A stretch of 64,000 bases of DNA from G965230065 sp965230065 (GTDB lineage Bacteria; Bacteroidota; Bacteroidia; Cytophagales; Cyclobacteriaceae): positions 6,944,001-7,008,000 of the forward strand of contig OZ245942.1 of assembly GCA_965230065.1 (NCBI GenBank), given 5' to 3'. The notes beneath the pieces are model-generated. The model ran no database searches and was not told the DNA's origin. It saw only the letters and a list, made by a program, of their open reading frames with translations. Position 1 is the first letter of the stretch; every line of letters starts with the position of its first letter. Both the position numbers and the translations under genes were made by a program. This document shows, piece after piece, positions 9,723-19,546 of the stretch.

Positions 9723-11408
9723 ATGAGTAGAGAGGCCTCAACTTCCAAAAAAACAGTTTTCATCTTCATTACGGTGATGCTGGGATTATTGGTGGTAGAG
9801 TTGGGCGTGCGGGCCATAGAGGCAGGAACAAATTATTTTTTTTCCCAAAAGTCACCTTATGTGGCATATGAAAATGTACGCAAAGTATTTGAGACGCGTA
9901 ACACCAACGGTATCACTTACTACGTGCGCACAGCTTACCACCCGCACATCCAGTCCAACCTACGGTTTCCCGTAAAAAAAGCGTCCCGAACCCTTCGTGT
10001 TTTCTGCCTGGGCGGGTCAGCAGCCATGGGCTGGCCTCATCGCATGGACGAGAGCTATCCCGCCTTTTTAGAGAAAAAGTTGAAATTACTTTATCCGGAA
10101 AAAAACATCGAGGTTATTAATGTAGCCGCTTCTACCTATTCCAGTTACCGGGTTAAAGTAATTTTTGACGAAATTATCCGCTATCAGCCTGATATGGTGC
10201 TTATTTACAGCGGTAATAATGAGTTTTTAGAAAGGGTTTTATACCATCAAACCAAGCCTTTAACTTCCCCCTGGAAACACATTGCCACTATCCGCACCCT
10301 CCATAAGGCATTCAATCTTATCAGTCACAAAAAACAGGTAATAGATATAGAAAATTACCAGCCCACTTTCCTCATTGATGTGGCCCTGGGAAACACCTCC
10401 CCATTAAAGATATCCGACGTACAATACCAGCAGGTAGTGGCACATTACCGCTACAACCTGGAAACTATGGTCAAAACAGCCAAAAATAAAGGTGTTGCGG
10501 TAATGTTATTGAGCGTACCCGTTAATGTACAAGACTGGCAACCCCATGCATCTATACATACGCCCCACCTGGACAACGCACAACTGAAACAATGGCAACA
10601 ATACTACCGGGAAGGTATCAAAGCTTATCATGCTGAAAATTACAGACAGGCTATCAACATATTAAAGTATGCAGCAAGCATAGACCCTGAATATGCCGAG
10701 ATGCATTACTATTTGGGAAAAGCTAACCTCTTCGAGAAACAAATAGACAAAGCCCGCATACATTTAGAAAAAAGCCTGGAAACCGATGCTTATCCATTCC
10801 GTGCTTTGCCTGCGTTTAATAATATCCTGAAAAAATTAAGTAATACATACAATGTCCCCCTCGCTGATATTCAACAAACCCTGGCAAAAAAATCTGAATA
10901 TCAAATTGCAGGACTGGATGTATTGGTAGACCATGTACACCCAACAGTAAAAAGCAATCAGTACATTGCTGATGAAGTACTTCTTACCATGGAAAAGGCA
11001 GGTTGGGTGAAGGGTATATCCGAAAATATTACAATATTAGCCATGCCGGTGCCCGAACATGCAGAAGCCACTTTACCCCTCATGCAAAACCTCTTTTTGA
11101 TTTACAGGGTGTTGCTGCAATTTGATAAACTGGAAACTTTATACAACAGGTGCCTCCAGCTACCGGCCTACGAAAAACAATCGGCAGGCTACCGGGAATT
11201 TATGGCTGAGTTTGACCGTTTTCTGGAAGTAGCCCAACCGTACAAAAAGCTGCTTTTTGCCTATAAAACAGGGCAGTTATACCAAGAGTTCAGTAAAACT
11301 GAAATGATGGATATTGTACAGAATTATGTGGAACTGAATAAAAAAAGCTTAACAGCCAACATGACAGAACAGGAGTTTGAGGGCTTTCTGCCTGAATTTG
11401 TAAAATGA
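9723..11408 (+). CDS. Membrane-anchored SGNH/GDSL-like hydrolase with TPR insert
   Basis: The 561-residue protein has a single N-terminal membrane anchor (about 11-30). An SGNH fold is indicated by block I LGGSAAMG (candidate nucleophile Ser99), block III YSGNNEF (about 162-168) and a late VDHVHP (Asp and His near 403-406). Between blocks III and V sits a TPR-like stretch (about 292-360, YREGIKAYHAENYRQAI...). SGNH enzymes in this setting usually remove or transfer acyl groups on glycans. It starts 8 bases after a beta-helix gene and its stop overlaps the next start by 4 bases, so it is translationally coupled to the FG-GAP protein. A second TPR-bearing SGNH protein follows two genes later. 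Confidence 0.7.
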   Translation: MSREASTSKKTVFIFITVMLGLLVVELGVRAIEAGTNYFFSQKSPYVAYENVRKVFETRNTNGITYYVRTAYHPHIQSNLRFPVKKASRTLRVFCLGGSAAMGWPHRMDESYPAFLEKKLKLLYPEKNIEVINVAASTYSSYRVKVIFDEIIRYQPDMVLIYSGNNEFLERVLYHQTKPLTSPWKHIATIRTLHKAFNLISHKKQVIDIENYQPTFLIDVALGNTSPLKISDVQYQQVVAHYRYNLETMVKTAKNKGVAVMLLSVPVNVQDWQPHASIHTPHLDNAQLKQWQQYYREGIKAYHAENYRQAINILKYAASIDPEYAEMHYYLGKANLFEKQIDKARIHLEKSLETDAYPFRALPAFNNILKKLSNTYNVPLADIQQTLAKKSEYQIAGLDVLVDHVHPTVKSNQYIADEVLLTMEKAGWVKGISENITILAMPVPEHAEATLPLMQNLFLIYRVLLQFDKLETLYNRCLQLPAYEKQSAGYREFMAEFDRFLEVAQPYKKLLFAYKTGQLYQEFSKTEMMDIVQNYVELNKKSLTANMTEQEFEGFLPEFVK

Positions 11409-12919
11409 GTATGCTCAAATATATATTATTCATCATTGTTGCAGGATTGTCGGGTGCGGTAGCTTTCGTCTACATACACACTGCCCGGCATCACAATAAC
11501 TGGGAAACCCACCTGCCTACGCTTTGTTCTTTTTCATCGCCCAGGGCTGCCGACCTGAATGGTGATGGTATCCTGGACATTGTGATTGGTGCCGGGAATG
11601 ATGAATTCCAGGGTGCCGACTCTGCCGTGATTGTCTTTGACGGAGAAAGTGGAACTGTATTATGGCATGCAGCCGGGCGGGATCAAATGGTAGGTTCCCC
11701 AGTATTTTATTCTATAAACGAAGATTCAATACTGGATGTAATTATTTCGGGAAGGGCCGGACAACTCATGGCCCTCAGTGGAAAAGATGGATCAAAGCTA
11801 TGGAGCTTTTACTCAGATAATGATTTTGCCCGCTACCCCGATTCGGTTTTTCTCAATTTCTATGGCCCCCAACTCCTGCCCGACCTGGACGATGATGGGC
11901 TAAAAGATTTACTGGTAGCCTATGGTGGAGATGCCACCATCCCCCGGCATGAGCCAAACCGGCCTGCGGGAAAACTTTTGATTGTGAGCAGTCAAGACGG
12001 AAAGCCCCTCGCCCAGGCAACAATGCCCGATGGAAAAGAAACCTATATGACACCCCTGTGTGCCGATTTGGATAACAGTGGAAACCTGACTGTCATCTTT
12101 GGGACCGGGGGTGAAATTTACAGTGGGCATCTGTATCGTGCTACATTGCACCAACTGCGTAACAACGATTTATCCGCTGCTACCCTGCTGGCCACTGGTG
12201 AAGGGCGTGGCTTCATTGCGCCTCCTGTACTGGCCGACATTACCCATGACGGTACGTTGGATATTATCGTCAATGCCGTGGATGGGCGTATGCTGGCTTT
12301 TGATGGTAAAAACAATACCCTGCTTTGGGAAGTAAACATTCCAGATGCCGAAGTATACGGCTCTCTGGCCGTCGGAAACTTTAATGCGGATGATACGCCA
12401 GACTTTTTTACCAATTTTGGGCGGGGCATTTTTCCGGAAGTAGAAAAGTCCATACAACTCATGGTGAATGGTAAAACCGGGCAAGTTGAGTACCAGGACT
12501 CCCTGGGGTTCCTCCAAATAGGAAGTCCGCTCGCAGTTGATATGAACAGTGATGGTATTGACGAAGCATTGATGAGCATAAACTGGTATGACACCCAAAT
12601 GAACCAAAATCATTATTATTCATTGTATGGCATACTGAACCAGTTGCGTATTTTTCATTTCAAAGGGCAATCTGAATTTAAATTGACGGGCATTTTGAAA
12701 GGTGCTAACCCGGCAGCCACTCCCTGGATTGGCGACCTGGATCAGGACGGACGGATGGATTTGGTATATACATACATTACCGACACAGTAAAATATATTC
12801 CTTTCAACGGGATGAAAATTGTACGAAAAGAATTGAATGTCCCAGCAAATAACATCAGCTGGGGCAGTTACATGGGAACACAAACCGATGGGATTTATCA
12901 TACACGGCCAGCTTTTTAA
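11405..12919 (+). CDS. Membrane-anchored FG-GAP/VCBS-type beta-propeller protein
   Basis: This 504-residue protein has an N-terminal membrane segment (about 4-25) and then repeats with calcium-binding-type loops: DLNGDGILD (50-58), DLDDDGLKD (about 160-168) and DLDQDGRMD (about 444-452). These are typical of FG-GAP/VCBS integrin-like propellers; interspersed blocks such as LMALSGKDGSKLW recall PQQ-binding propeller repeats. It has no visible catalytic motif and is likely a binding or scaffold subunit outside the membrane. Its ATGA overlap with the SGNH gene upstream argues that the two products work together. A downstream ATG at 11411 is an equally possible start. Confidence 0.7.
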   Translation: MSMLKYILFIIVAGLSGAVAFVYIHTARHHNNWETHLPTLCSFSSPRAADLNGDGILDIVIGAGNDEFQGADSAVIVFDGESGTVLWHAAGRDQMVGSPVFYSINEDSILDVIISGRAGQLMALSGKDGSKLWSFYSDNDFARYPDSVFLNFYGPQLLPDLDDDGLKDLLVAYGGDATIPRHEPNRPAGKLLIVSSQDGKPLAQATMPDGKETYMTPLCADLDNSGNLTVIFGTGGEIYSGHLYRATLHQLRNNDLSAATLLATGEGRGFIAPPVLADITHDGTLDIIVNAVDGRMLAFDGKNNTLLWEVNIPDAEVYGSLAVGNFNADDTPDFFTNFGRGIFPEVEKSIQLMVNGKTGQVEYQDSLGFLQIGSPLAVDMNSDGIDEALMSINWYDTQMNQNHYYSLYGILNQLRIFHFKGQSEFKLTGILKGANPAATPWIGDLDQDGRMDLVYTYITDTVKYIPFNGMKIVRKELNVPANNISWGSYMGTQTDGIYHTRPAF

Positions 12920-12929
12920 ACACAAAACT

Positions 12930-13079
12930 ATGGATTTATTGAAGGAACTTTTCTTATTCATCAAAGCCCGGAAGAAATATTTTCTGATTCCGGTTATTCT
13001 GATGCTTTTACTCATTGGAACACTGGTTGTTCTCAGCAGTGGCTCGGCCGTGGCTCCGTTTATCTACACATTATTTTAG
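12930..13079 (+). CDS. DUF5989-type small membrane protein
   Basis: The 49-residue protein begins MDLLKELFLFIKARKK, has one hydrophobic segment (about 18-35) and ends SGSAVAPFIYTLF, which matches what I recall of DUF5989. The longer frame opening at 12837 overlaps the previous gene and adds non-family residues, so ATG 12930 is chosen. DUF5989 genes are known beside SxtJ-type membrane proteins, carbamoyltransferases and SGNH hydrolases; here it lies between two SGNH genes with no carbamoyltransferase visible. Function is unknown; a membrane adaptor is plausible. It is 10 bases after the FG-GAP gene and 2 bases before the next start. Confidence 0.75.
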   Translation: MDLLKELFLFIKARKKYFLIPVILMLLLIGTLVVLSSGSAVAPFIYTLF

Positions 13080-13081
13080 CA

Positions 13082-14872
13082 GTGGTACCCGAAAAAAAAA
13101 CAAGCTTTTTTGAAAAACACCCAACAACCACCATGCTGGTGCTGGCATTGATAATAATATGCGGTATCGATCTGCTGGCAGGAGCATTCCTCATTCCTGA
13201 CAACGATCAGGACTTTCGTGTACCCCACCCTTATTACCATCACGGTTTGCTGCCCAACCGCTCACAAACAACCCATTGGGGGGGTATTCCTTATCAAATT
13301 CATACCAACGCTTTAGGCTTCAGGGATGCTGCCGTCAGGCATATACCCTTACAATCGGATAAATACCGGATTCTCTTCATGGGCGATTCCCATACCGAGG
13401 GGGTAGGTATTGATTTTTCTGAAAGTTTTACCGGATTGTTGACCGATAAAATTGATACCACCCAAATAGAAATTTTGAATGCTGCCGCGGTGAGTTACAG
13501 CCCTAAGCTTTACTATTATAAAACCCAATACCTGCTGGAAGAAGTAGGGTTAGATATTGATGAAATCTATGTTTTTATGGATATTTCGGATATTCAGAAT
13601 GAATATGCTTATGAAGCTTTTGAACCTCATCAGACCAGCTTTCAGGATTTTTTATCAGACATAGAAAGAGCGATCAGAAAACATTCTTTTGTCTACTATG
13701 CTCTCCGGAATATTTATCTTCAACACCAACAACAAGCATTTTACAAAGCCATCAGCAAAGAGCAACTTGCCCACAACAATACGATTGATATCTACCGCAC
13801 TTTTTTTTCCCATTTCAATAATGAGGTACTGCTGAACAACCCGCAGTTTCATACCACCGTTTCAGAATGGTTTTCAGACGAAAGCCTGTACCAGCGGTGG
13901 GGCAAAAAGGGCGTTGGCCTCATGACTGAAAATATGCAAAAGCTGGTAACACTTTGTAAGCAACACAAAGTTGCATTAACCATTACCGTACACCCCTGGA
14001 GAAACAATGTGATGCGGGGTGAAGAAGAGGACAGGCATGTAACATACTGGCGTGCATTTGCCAACGAAAATGACATTGGGTTTATCAACCTTTACCCTTT
14101 GTTCATCAATGAAATTTCTCCTCGAAAAATTATAGAAAACTACTTTATCCCTTACGACAACCACTGGACAACCACCGGACATCAACTGGTAGCGGATAAA
14201 TTGTTTAGTTTTATTGGAGCCCTCCCCGGCACTGTAGCCAAAGACGAATACCATTATCACCAGGGCATCGTGATGCGCGAGCAGCTAGCCTGTGACAGTT
14301 CTCTTGCGCATTTTACCATGGCGATAGACATCAATCCCACAACTCCCCAATATTTTTATCAAAGGGGCAAAACCCATGTAAAAGCAAAAAACTATACCCT
14401 GGCTTCAGCAGACTTTCAGCAAGCATGGCAATTGGATACTTCTTTTCAGCAGGCAAAACTTGCCATCGGTCAGGTAGCAGCACAGCAAAAAGCAGATCAG
14501 TATACCGAAAAACTTCAGATAAAAGAAACCGCCTATGATTATGTGCAAAGAGGCAAAGCCCTGCTGCAAATGAACCGCCACAAAAGAGCTTATCAGGATT
14601 TTGAACAAGCCTTTGCCTTGAACCCTGGCCTTAAAGAAGCCTACTTCTACATCGGGTACATTGAAAACCAGCTGATGGAATCGCCCCGGGATGCCATTAA
14701 ATATTTCAATCGTGCCATCACCTTAGATTCTGCTTATGTAGAAGCCTATCGGGCAAGGGCAGATGCTTTTATGCAAATTGGGGCAAAGGCAAAAGCCCTG
14801 TCTGACCTGCAACAAGTTGAGCAACTCGGAGGCGAAACAGATACGCGTCTTTTGGAAAAGCTGTCACCTTAA
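13082..14872 (+). CDS. Membrane-anchored SGNH hydrolase with C-terminal TPRs
   Basis: The 596-residue protein has an N-terminal membrane helix, an SGNH domain with block I MGDSHTEGVG (nucleophile Ser103) and a late catalytic pair in YDNHWTTTGH (Asp359, His361), and C-terminal TPR-like repeats (about 400-590, for example YVQRGKALLQMNRHKRAY and AYFYIGYIENQL). The DNHW form resembles AlgJ/AlgX-type SGNH proteins that handle O-acyl groups on polysaccharides. The start given is GTG 13082, two bases after the DUF5989 stop; ATG 13133 is an alternative that keeps the membrane helix. Role as esterase or acyltransferase is inferred. Confidence 0.7.
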   Translation: MVPEKKTSFFEKHPTTTMLVLALIIICGIDLLAGAFLIPDNDQDFRVPHPYYHHGLLPNRSQTTHWGGIPYQIHTNALGFRDAAVRHIPLQSDKYRILFMGDSHTEGVGIDFSESFTGLLTDKIDTTQIEILNAAAVSYSPKLYYYKTQYLLEEVGLDIDEIYVFMDISDIQNEYAYEAFEPHQTSFQDFLSDIERAIRKHSFVYYALRNIYLQHQQQAFYKAISKEQLAHNNTIDIYRTFFSHFNNEVLLNNPQFHTTVSEWFSDESLYQRWGKKGVGLMTENMQKLVTLCKQHKVALTITVHPWRNNVMRGEEEDRHVTYWRAFANENDIGFINLYPLFINEISPRKIIENYFIPYDNHWTTTGHQLVADKLFSFIGALPGTVAKDEYHYHQGIVMREQLACDSSLAHFTMAIDINPTTPQYFYQRGKTHVKAKNYTLASADFQQAWQLDTSFQQAKLAIGQVAAQQKADQYTEKLQIKETAYDYVQRGKALLQMNRHKRAYQDFEQAFALNPGLKEAYFYIGYIENQLMESPRDAIKYFNRAITLDSAYVEAYRARADAFMQIGAKAKALSDLQQVEQLGGETDTRLLEKLSP

Positions 14873-14906
14873 AAAACTAATATCTCCAATAAAAAAACCA
14901 TTAACC

Positions 14907-17042
14907 ATGCAACAAAACCCATCACAAAACTTTATCCTGCTTCTTATTTGTGCACTGCTTTTAGGCGCTTGTGCAAAAAATAAAAATGAAGCTGTCTTTT
15001 ATATATCTCCTGAAGGTAACGACAACCAGCCCGGAAGTATAGAAATGCCCTTTGCTTCCCTGGAAAGAGCCCGGGAAGCCGTGCGGCAATTAAAGCAGGA
15101 AAATGGTGTGCCGGACGGAGGCATTACCGTGTATCTGCGCGAAGGAATTTATCCTGTACAACAAACCTTTCATCTTACTGAAACCGATTCTGGTAAGGAA
15201 GGCAGCCCGGTGGTATACAAGGCTTATCCCGAAGAAACAGTAAGATTCGTAGGTGGGCAGGTCATCCAGGACTTTGAGCCACTATCAAATGAAGCCGTTA
15301 AAAACAGAATAAACCCTGATTTTCGTAACAAAATATGGCAAACTGACCTGAAAGCAGCAGGGATTACTGATTACGGAAGCATCAAACCTACCGGTTTTAG
15401 CCGTGACAACCAGCCTGCCGGACTGGAACTGTTTTTCAATGGGGAGCCCATGACCATCGCCCGGTATCCCAACCAGGGGGAATGGATGAAAATTGCTTCC
15501 GTACCCCAAAGTGGAGAAGAGTTGATCAGTGAAGGAAGTGATCGGGTAAAACGTTTTGGCGTGCCCGTAGGCAGGCATTACGGCAGGTTTAAATACGATG
15601 AAAACCGACCTGAAAACTGGCAACAAAATAATGACATCTGGCTGCATGGCTACTGGACCCACGACTGGGCTGATTCTTATGTAAAAGTAAACCAGATCGA
15701 TACTGAAAAAAATGAATTTGTACTGGCAGCACCCCACGGGGTATACGGCTACACCCAGGCACAGCGGTTCTATGCCCTTAATATACTCGAGGAATTAGAC
15801 AGTGCAGGAGAATGGTATCTGGACAGGGAAACAGGTATGTTGTATTTTTGGCCTCCCTCCCCTATTGAAGATGGCATAGCCTATGTATCGGTGTTGGAAA
15901 ACTTGATGATACACCTTGACAACACATCCCATGTTCGTATTGAAGGTTTTACCTTTGAAGGATCGAGGGGAGAAGCCATAAAAATCTCAGAAGGCTCGCA
16001 CAATTTAGTGGCAGGGTGCACGGTACGAAATATGGGGTCTACAGGCATTACTGTAGAAGGAGGTTCTTACAATGGCGTGGCGGGATGCGATGTGTACAAT
16101 GTTGGGGATGGAGGGATTATCATACAAGGTGGGGATCGGGAAACTCTTACCCCGGCCCATAACTATGCTGTGAACAACCATGTACACCACTACAGCCGGA
16201 TCAATAAAACCTATCGTTCCGCCATCAGCCTTTCGGGTGTAGGCAATCGCCTGGCGCATAATTATATTCATGATGCCCCCCATACCGGCGTTTTATTTAC
16301 GGGTAATGACAATATTCTGGAATACAATGAAGTGCACGACATTGCCAAAGAAACCGGGGATGTGGGTGCTTTTTACATCGGGCGCGACTGGACCAAACGA
16401 GGAAATATCGTACGTTACAATTATTTCCACCATCTGCACGGCCCCGGCTTGCACGGCGTCATGGCAGTGTACCTGGACGATGCGGCCAGTGGCACTACCA
16501 TTTATGGTAATGTATTTTACCAATCCGGGCGTTCGGCCTTCATCGGTGGCGGGCACGACAACATCGTGGAAAATAATGTATTTGTAGCCTGCGAACCTTC
16601 GGTACACCTGGATGGACGGGGTGTAGATTGGGCCAGCCAATATATCAAAAAAGGAGGTAGCTGGAATATGTACGAAAAGCTGGAAGCTGTGCATCATGAT
16701 GCGCCGCCATACAGTACCAAATATCCATCCCTGGCCACTATTCTGGACCTTGAAAACCCTGCTATGCCGCACGGCAACATCATCCGTACCAACATCAGTT
16801 ACGGCGGTACCTGGCTGAATATCAACGATGAAGTAGATACCACAAAGGTTACTATTGAAAACAACTACGTATTGGGTGAAGTACCGGGATACATTAACGT
16901 AGAACAGGGAAAGCTCTATCCGGAAGATGCATCTGTCCTATCTAATCTGGGGTTCGAAAAAATTCCTTATGACAGTATTGGCTTGCATACAGATGCCTAT
17001 CGTCAGTCATTACCTTCCAAAGATCAATTAGCTACTCAATAA
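14907..17042 (+). CDS. Beta-helix lipoprotein, GH141-like (paralog 3)
   Basis: This 711-residue protein has a lipobox LLGAC (Cys22) when started at ATG 14907; the longer frame from 14763 runs inside the SGNH gene and lacks a signal. It has the family opening FYISPEGNDNQPGS, then EELDSAGEWYLDRETG and the block GGDRETLTPAHN. The acidic blocks are GDVGAFYIGRDW (about 485-495) and YLDDAAS (about 522), the GRDW/LDDA form shared with paralog 4 and distinct from paralogs 1 and 2. It lies 34 bases after the SGNH gene, in the same operon. A GH141-like glycosidase role is the working assignment. Confidence 0.75.
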   Translation: MQQNPSQNFILLLICALLLGACAKNKNEAVFYISPEGNDNQPGSIEMPFASLERAREAVRQLKQENGVPDGGITVYLREGIYPVQQTFHLTETDSGKEGSPVVYKAYPEETVRFVGGQVIQDFEPLSNEAVKNRINPDFRNKIWQTDLKAAGITDYGSIKPTGFSRDNQPAGLELFFNGEPMTIARYPNQGEWMKIASVPQSGEELISEGSDRVKRFGVPVGRHYGRFKYDENRPENWQQNNDIWLHGYWTHDWADSYVKVNQIDTEKNEFVLAAPHGVYGYTQAQRFYALNILEELDSAGEWYLDRETGMLYFWPPSPIEDGIAYVSVLENLMIHLDNTSHVRIEGFTFEGSRGEAIKISEGSHNLVAGCTVRNMGSTGITVEGGSYNGVAGCDVYNVGDGGIIIQGGDRETLTPAHNYAVNNHVHHYSRINKTYRSAISLSGVGNRLAHNYIHDAPHTGVLFTGNDNILEYNEVHDIAKETGDVGAFYIGRDWTKRGNIVRYNYFHHLHGPGLHGVMAVYLDDAASGTTIYGNVFYQSGRSAFIGGGHDNIVENNVFVACEPSVHLDGRGVDWASQYIKKGGSWNMYEKLEAVHHDAPPYSTKYPSLATILDLENPAMPHGNIIRTNISYGGTWLNINDEVDTTKVTIENNYVLGEVPGYINVEQGKLYPEDASVLSNLGFEKIPYDSIGLHTDAYRQSLPSKDQLATQ

Positions 17043-17056
17043 AAACATTCATCAAA

Positions 17057-19081
17057 ATGAAATTAAAGTTGGTATTATTTTGCTCATTTTACTTGATTTT
17101 AACTGCTTTTACCCCTTTTCAGGTTCTATTTGCACAACAGGAAGCAGCGTATCAGGAATTCCTGGAGGGTTTACCCACTGTAGAAGCCACTTCTCTCGAA
17201 ACTCCCCCCGAATGGGCCATTATGCAACGGCATCTGATGAGGACCATGGAAGAGGCGGCTCCTTATTTTATGGATCGGTTTACCCGTAGGGGTGGCACTG
17301 TATACGGCCAGGGACCTTACGACGATGTGTATGAAATGTTCTACAACTGGCCCGAACTTTATGCCATAGGTGGTGATGAATACCTGTACGACATGGCCCT
17401 GCAATCATACAACGCCATCACCCGCACCAACACAGCCTATTATAAAGATTCTATCAGATACCAACGCCGTTTGTACAAAGAGTTTCCCCGGCACGATGAT
17501 TTCTTTCATATCAGTGAAGGCATGACTTTGTTTTATAATCTTGGACTGGGCGATCCTGGCATTCCAGAGAACAGATACCGGGCGCAACGTTTTGCCGGTT
17601 TTTACCTGAACGAAGACCCGGAAGCCCAGAACTTTGATCCGGAACATACCCTTGTCAAATCTATATTTACCGGCAGCGAAGGCCCCCTCGAAACCTCTGA
17701 TGCAACTTATAATCTCCGATATGGGCATGCTTCCCTCTATCCTATAGTAGAAAACCTGGAACCTGACTGGCATGAACATCCTGAAAGAAAACAGGAAATA
17801 CAAAAGATGTATGATGAAATTATCACTCGTACCGATGTACCCGTCAACCTGGGCACTACTGGCATGGTTACCAATGCCTATCTGTACACAGGAGATGAAA
17901 AGTACAAGCAATGGGTACTGAACTACGTGGATGCCTGGATGCAGCGTATTGAAGATAATGATGGTCTTTTGCCTGATAATATCGGCCGAACGGGCAAAGT
18001 AGGAGAATACCGAAACGGACAATGGTGGGGCGGCTTGTACGGATGGTACGGACGTTACGGACTCATGATGATGTTTGCCTCCATGTCAGCAGCCACTGAA
18101 AACGCTTATATGCTTTCCGGAGACCCTAAATACCTGAATTTGCTGCGTTCGCAAATTGATGGCCTCATGCAGCGGGGCAAAACCACAAAAGAAGGGCAAA
18201 TGCTTGTTCCTTTCCGCTACAAGGAAGAAGGGTGGTACAGCTACCGGCCCATGATGGTACGCGACCTGGCCCATCTCTGGCATGCTTCTATGGCTTCTGA
18301 AGATTGGGAGAAAATCGAAGTGCTTATGCAGAAAAACAAATTCCGTCCGTTATCCGATGAAGGCATGTGGGGCACCAATACCCTGGGGCACCTGGATAAT
18401 AAAACCTGGGAACCTTCTGAATCTTTTGACTGGACAGAAGAGGTGAGCATGGGCGACCGCAGCCTGGGAAAAAGTGAGCATCCCCGGCTGATGTATTATG
18501 CCGGAAAAAATCCCGATTGGCCACTAGAGGCATTAAAAGCTGATTATGAAGAAGTAATGCGCCGCATGCATTTTATGCAAAATGATACAAGAAACATTTA
18601 TTCCATTTGGGGAGACGATCTGCACCCCAACAACCCTGTGATCACCAAAGCTTTGGTACAAACCACCATGGGCGCACCCCAGTCTATCTATTTCGGAGGC
18701 TTGCTCCGCGCCCGCCTGCGTTACTTCGATACCGACCAAAAAAGACCAGGATTGCCCCCGGATGTAGCGGCTTTGGTGGAAGGACTGGAAGCAGATCGTA
18801 CTGTCGTACATTTGGTCAACCTGAGTGTGACCAAACCCCGTAAGCTCATCGTGCAGGCAGGTGCTTTTGGGGAACATAGTTTTACCTCCATTACTTACCA
18901 GCAATCAGGTAACGAGCATGAAAGTCAGATAAAATCTGCAACTGAAACCGTAGAAGGAAAATATTTTATCGTATCACTACCTCCGGCTACTTCTATCAAG
19001 CTGGATATTGGGACGGAACGGTTTGTCAATTCACCTTCTTACGCTTTTCCCTGGCATGGGGGGAAAGTGCCTATGAAATAA
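17057..19081 (+). CDS. Secreted protein of unrecognised family, probable alpha-helical barrel enzyme
   Basis: The 674-residue protein has a Sec signal peptide ending near VLFAQ (about residue 27). The body is rich in paired helices and aromatic or acidic turn motifs (GPYDDVYEMFYNWPELYAIGG, GQWWGGLYGWYGRYG, EPSESFDWTEE), a pattern seen in alpha/alpha-barrel glycosidases and polysaccharide lyases. The last 100 residues look like a small beta-sandwich. I do not recognise a family with confidence. It starts 14 bases after beta-helix paralog 3 and closes the operon, so action on the same glycan is likely. Catalytic residues cannot be named. Confidence 0.6.
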   Translation: MKLKLVLFCSFYLILTAFTPFQVLFAQQEAAYQEFLEGLPTVEATSLETPPEWAIMQRHLMRTMEEAAPYFMDRFTRRGGTVYGQGPYDDVYEMFYNWPELYAIGGDEYLYDMALQSYNAITRTNTAYYKDSIRYQRRLYKEFPRHDDFFHISEGMTLFYNLGLGDPGIPENRYRAQRFAGFYLNEDPEAQNFDPEHTLVKSIFTGSEGPLETSDATYNLRYGHASLYPIVENLEPDWHEHPERKQEIQKMYDEIITRTDVPVNLGTTGMVTNAYLYTGDEKYKQWVLNYVDAWMQRIEDNDGLLPDNIGRTGKVGEYRNGQWWGGLYGWYGRYGLMMMFASMSAATENAYMLSGDPKYLNLLRSQIDGLMQRGKTTKEGQMLVPFRYKEEGWYSYRPMMVRDLAHLWHASMASEDWEKIEVLMQKNKFRPLSDEGMWGTNTLGHLDNKTWEPSESFDWTEEVSMGDRSLGKSEHPRLMYYAGKNPDWPLEALKADYEEVMRRMHFMQNDTRNIYSIWGDDLHPNNPVITKALVQTTMGAPQSIYFGGLLRARLRYFDTDQKRPGLPPDVAALVEGLEADRTVVHLVNLSVTKPRKLIVQAGAFGEHSFTSITYQQSGNEHESQIKSATETVEGKYFIVSLPPATSIKLDIGTERFVNSPSYAFPWHGGKVPMK

Positions 19082-19144
19082 AAGATTAGGTAAGGTCTAT
19101 TGGGCTTATACCAATATTTGATTAGCACCGGAACGAGGCGTCGC

Positions 19145-19222
19145 CTAATTTTTCCCAATAAATGATTCGGGAATTTCTAAAATGTATTGCCGTTCTGTCG
19201 GAATTATAATCTTTCGTATCAT
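19145..19222 (-). pseudogene. Antitoxin-like N-terminal relic
   Basis: A 25-codon minus-strand frame reads MIRKIIIPTERQ...ILEIPESFIGKN then stop. The pattern of a short beta strand, then LEIPESFIGK, resembles the start of small AbrB-like antitoxin-type proteins common in Bacteroidota, but it stops before the rest. It could also be chance. Confidence 0.3.
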
Positions 19223-19419
19223 CACCGTTTTGTTTATACCTACTAATACAAATTAAATTTGTTTTCATGATTTAGCACCCCATTTCATTGCCGTTAGTTC
19301 CTCTAAATCTTATATTGACTGCTGTCATGAGCCTTCACGCTCACGGTATTATCTGCCACAATCCTATGCTGTTATGACTTTCATTATAGACAGTGAATTC
19401 ATAAAGAAAACAGGTGATT

Positions 19420-19546
19420 TTGAAGATAATAACCAGCCGAATTGCTGGAGTTTTTGCAGAGGATGAATATGGAAATGAATCTGTGTTACATAGAGGGGAA
19501 ATTGAAGGGGCGGAAAGTTATTAGAAAATCTTTATTTCAGGAATAG
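19420..19546 (+). pseudogene. Frameshifted gene fragment
   Basis: One frame reads RIAGVFAEDEYGNE then VLHRGEIEG and soon stops; a second frame continues from that point as GRKVIRKSLFQE and stops at 19546. Joined, the two frames give a protein-like stretch, suggesting the 3' end of a gene broken by a one-base shift. The parent family was not identified. Confidence 0.3.

Noticed and set aside
12837..12929. Upstream extension of the 49-residue DUF5989 gene
   Set aside because: It overlaps the FG-GAP gene and encodes residues unlike the family; the family-like sequence starts at ATG 12930.
14763..14906. Upstream extension of the third beta-helix gene
   Set aside because: It lies inside the SGNH gene and would bury the lipoprotein signal that begins at ATG 14907.
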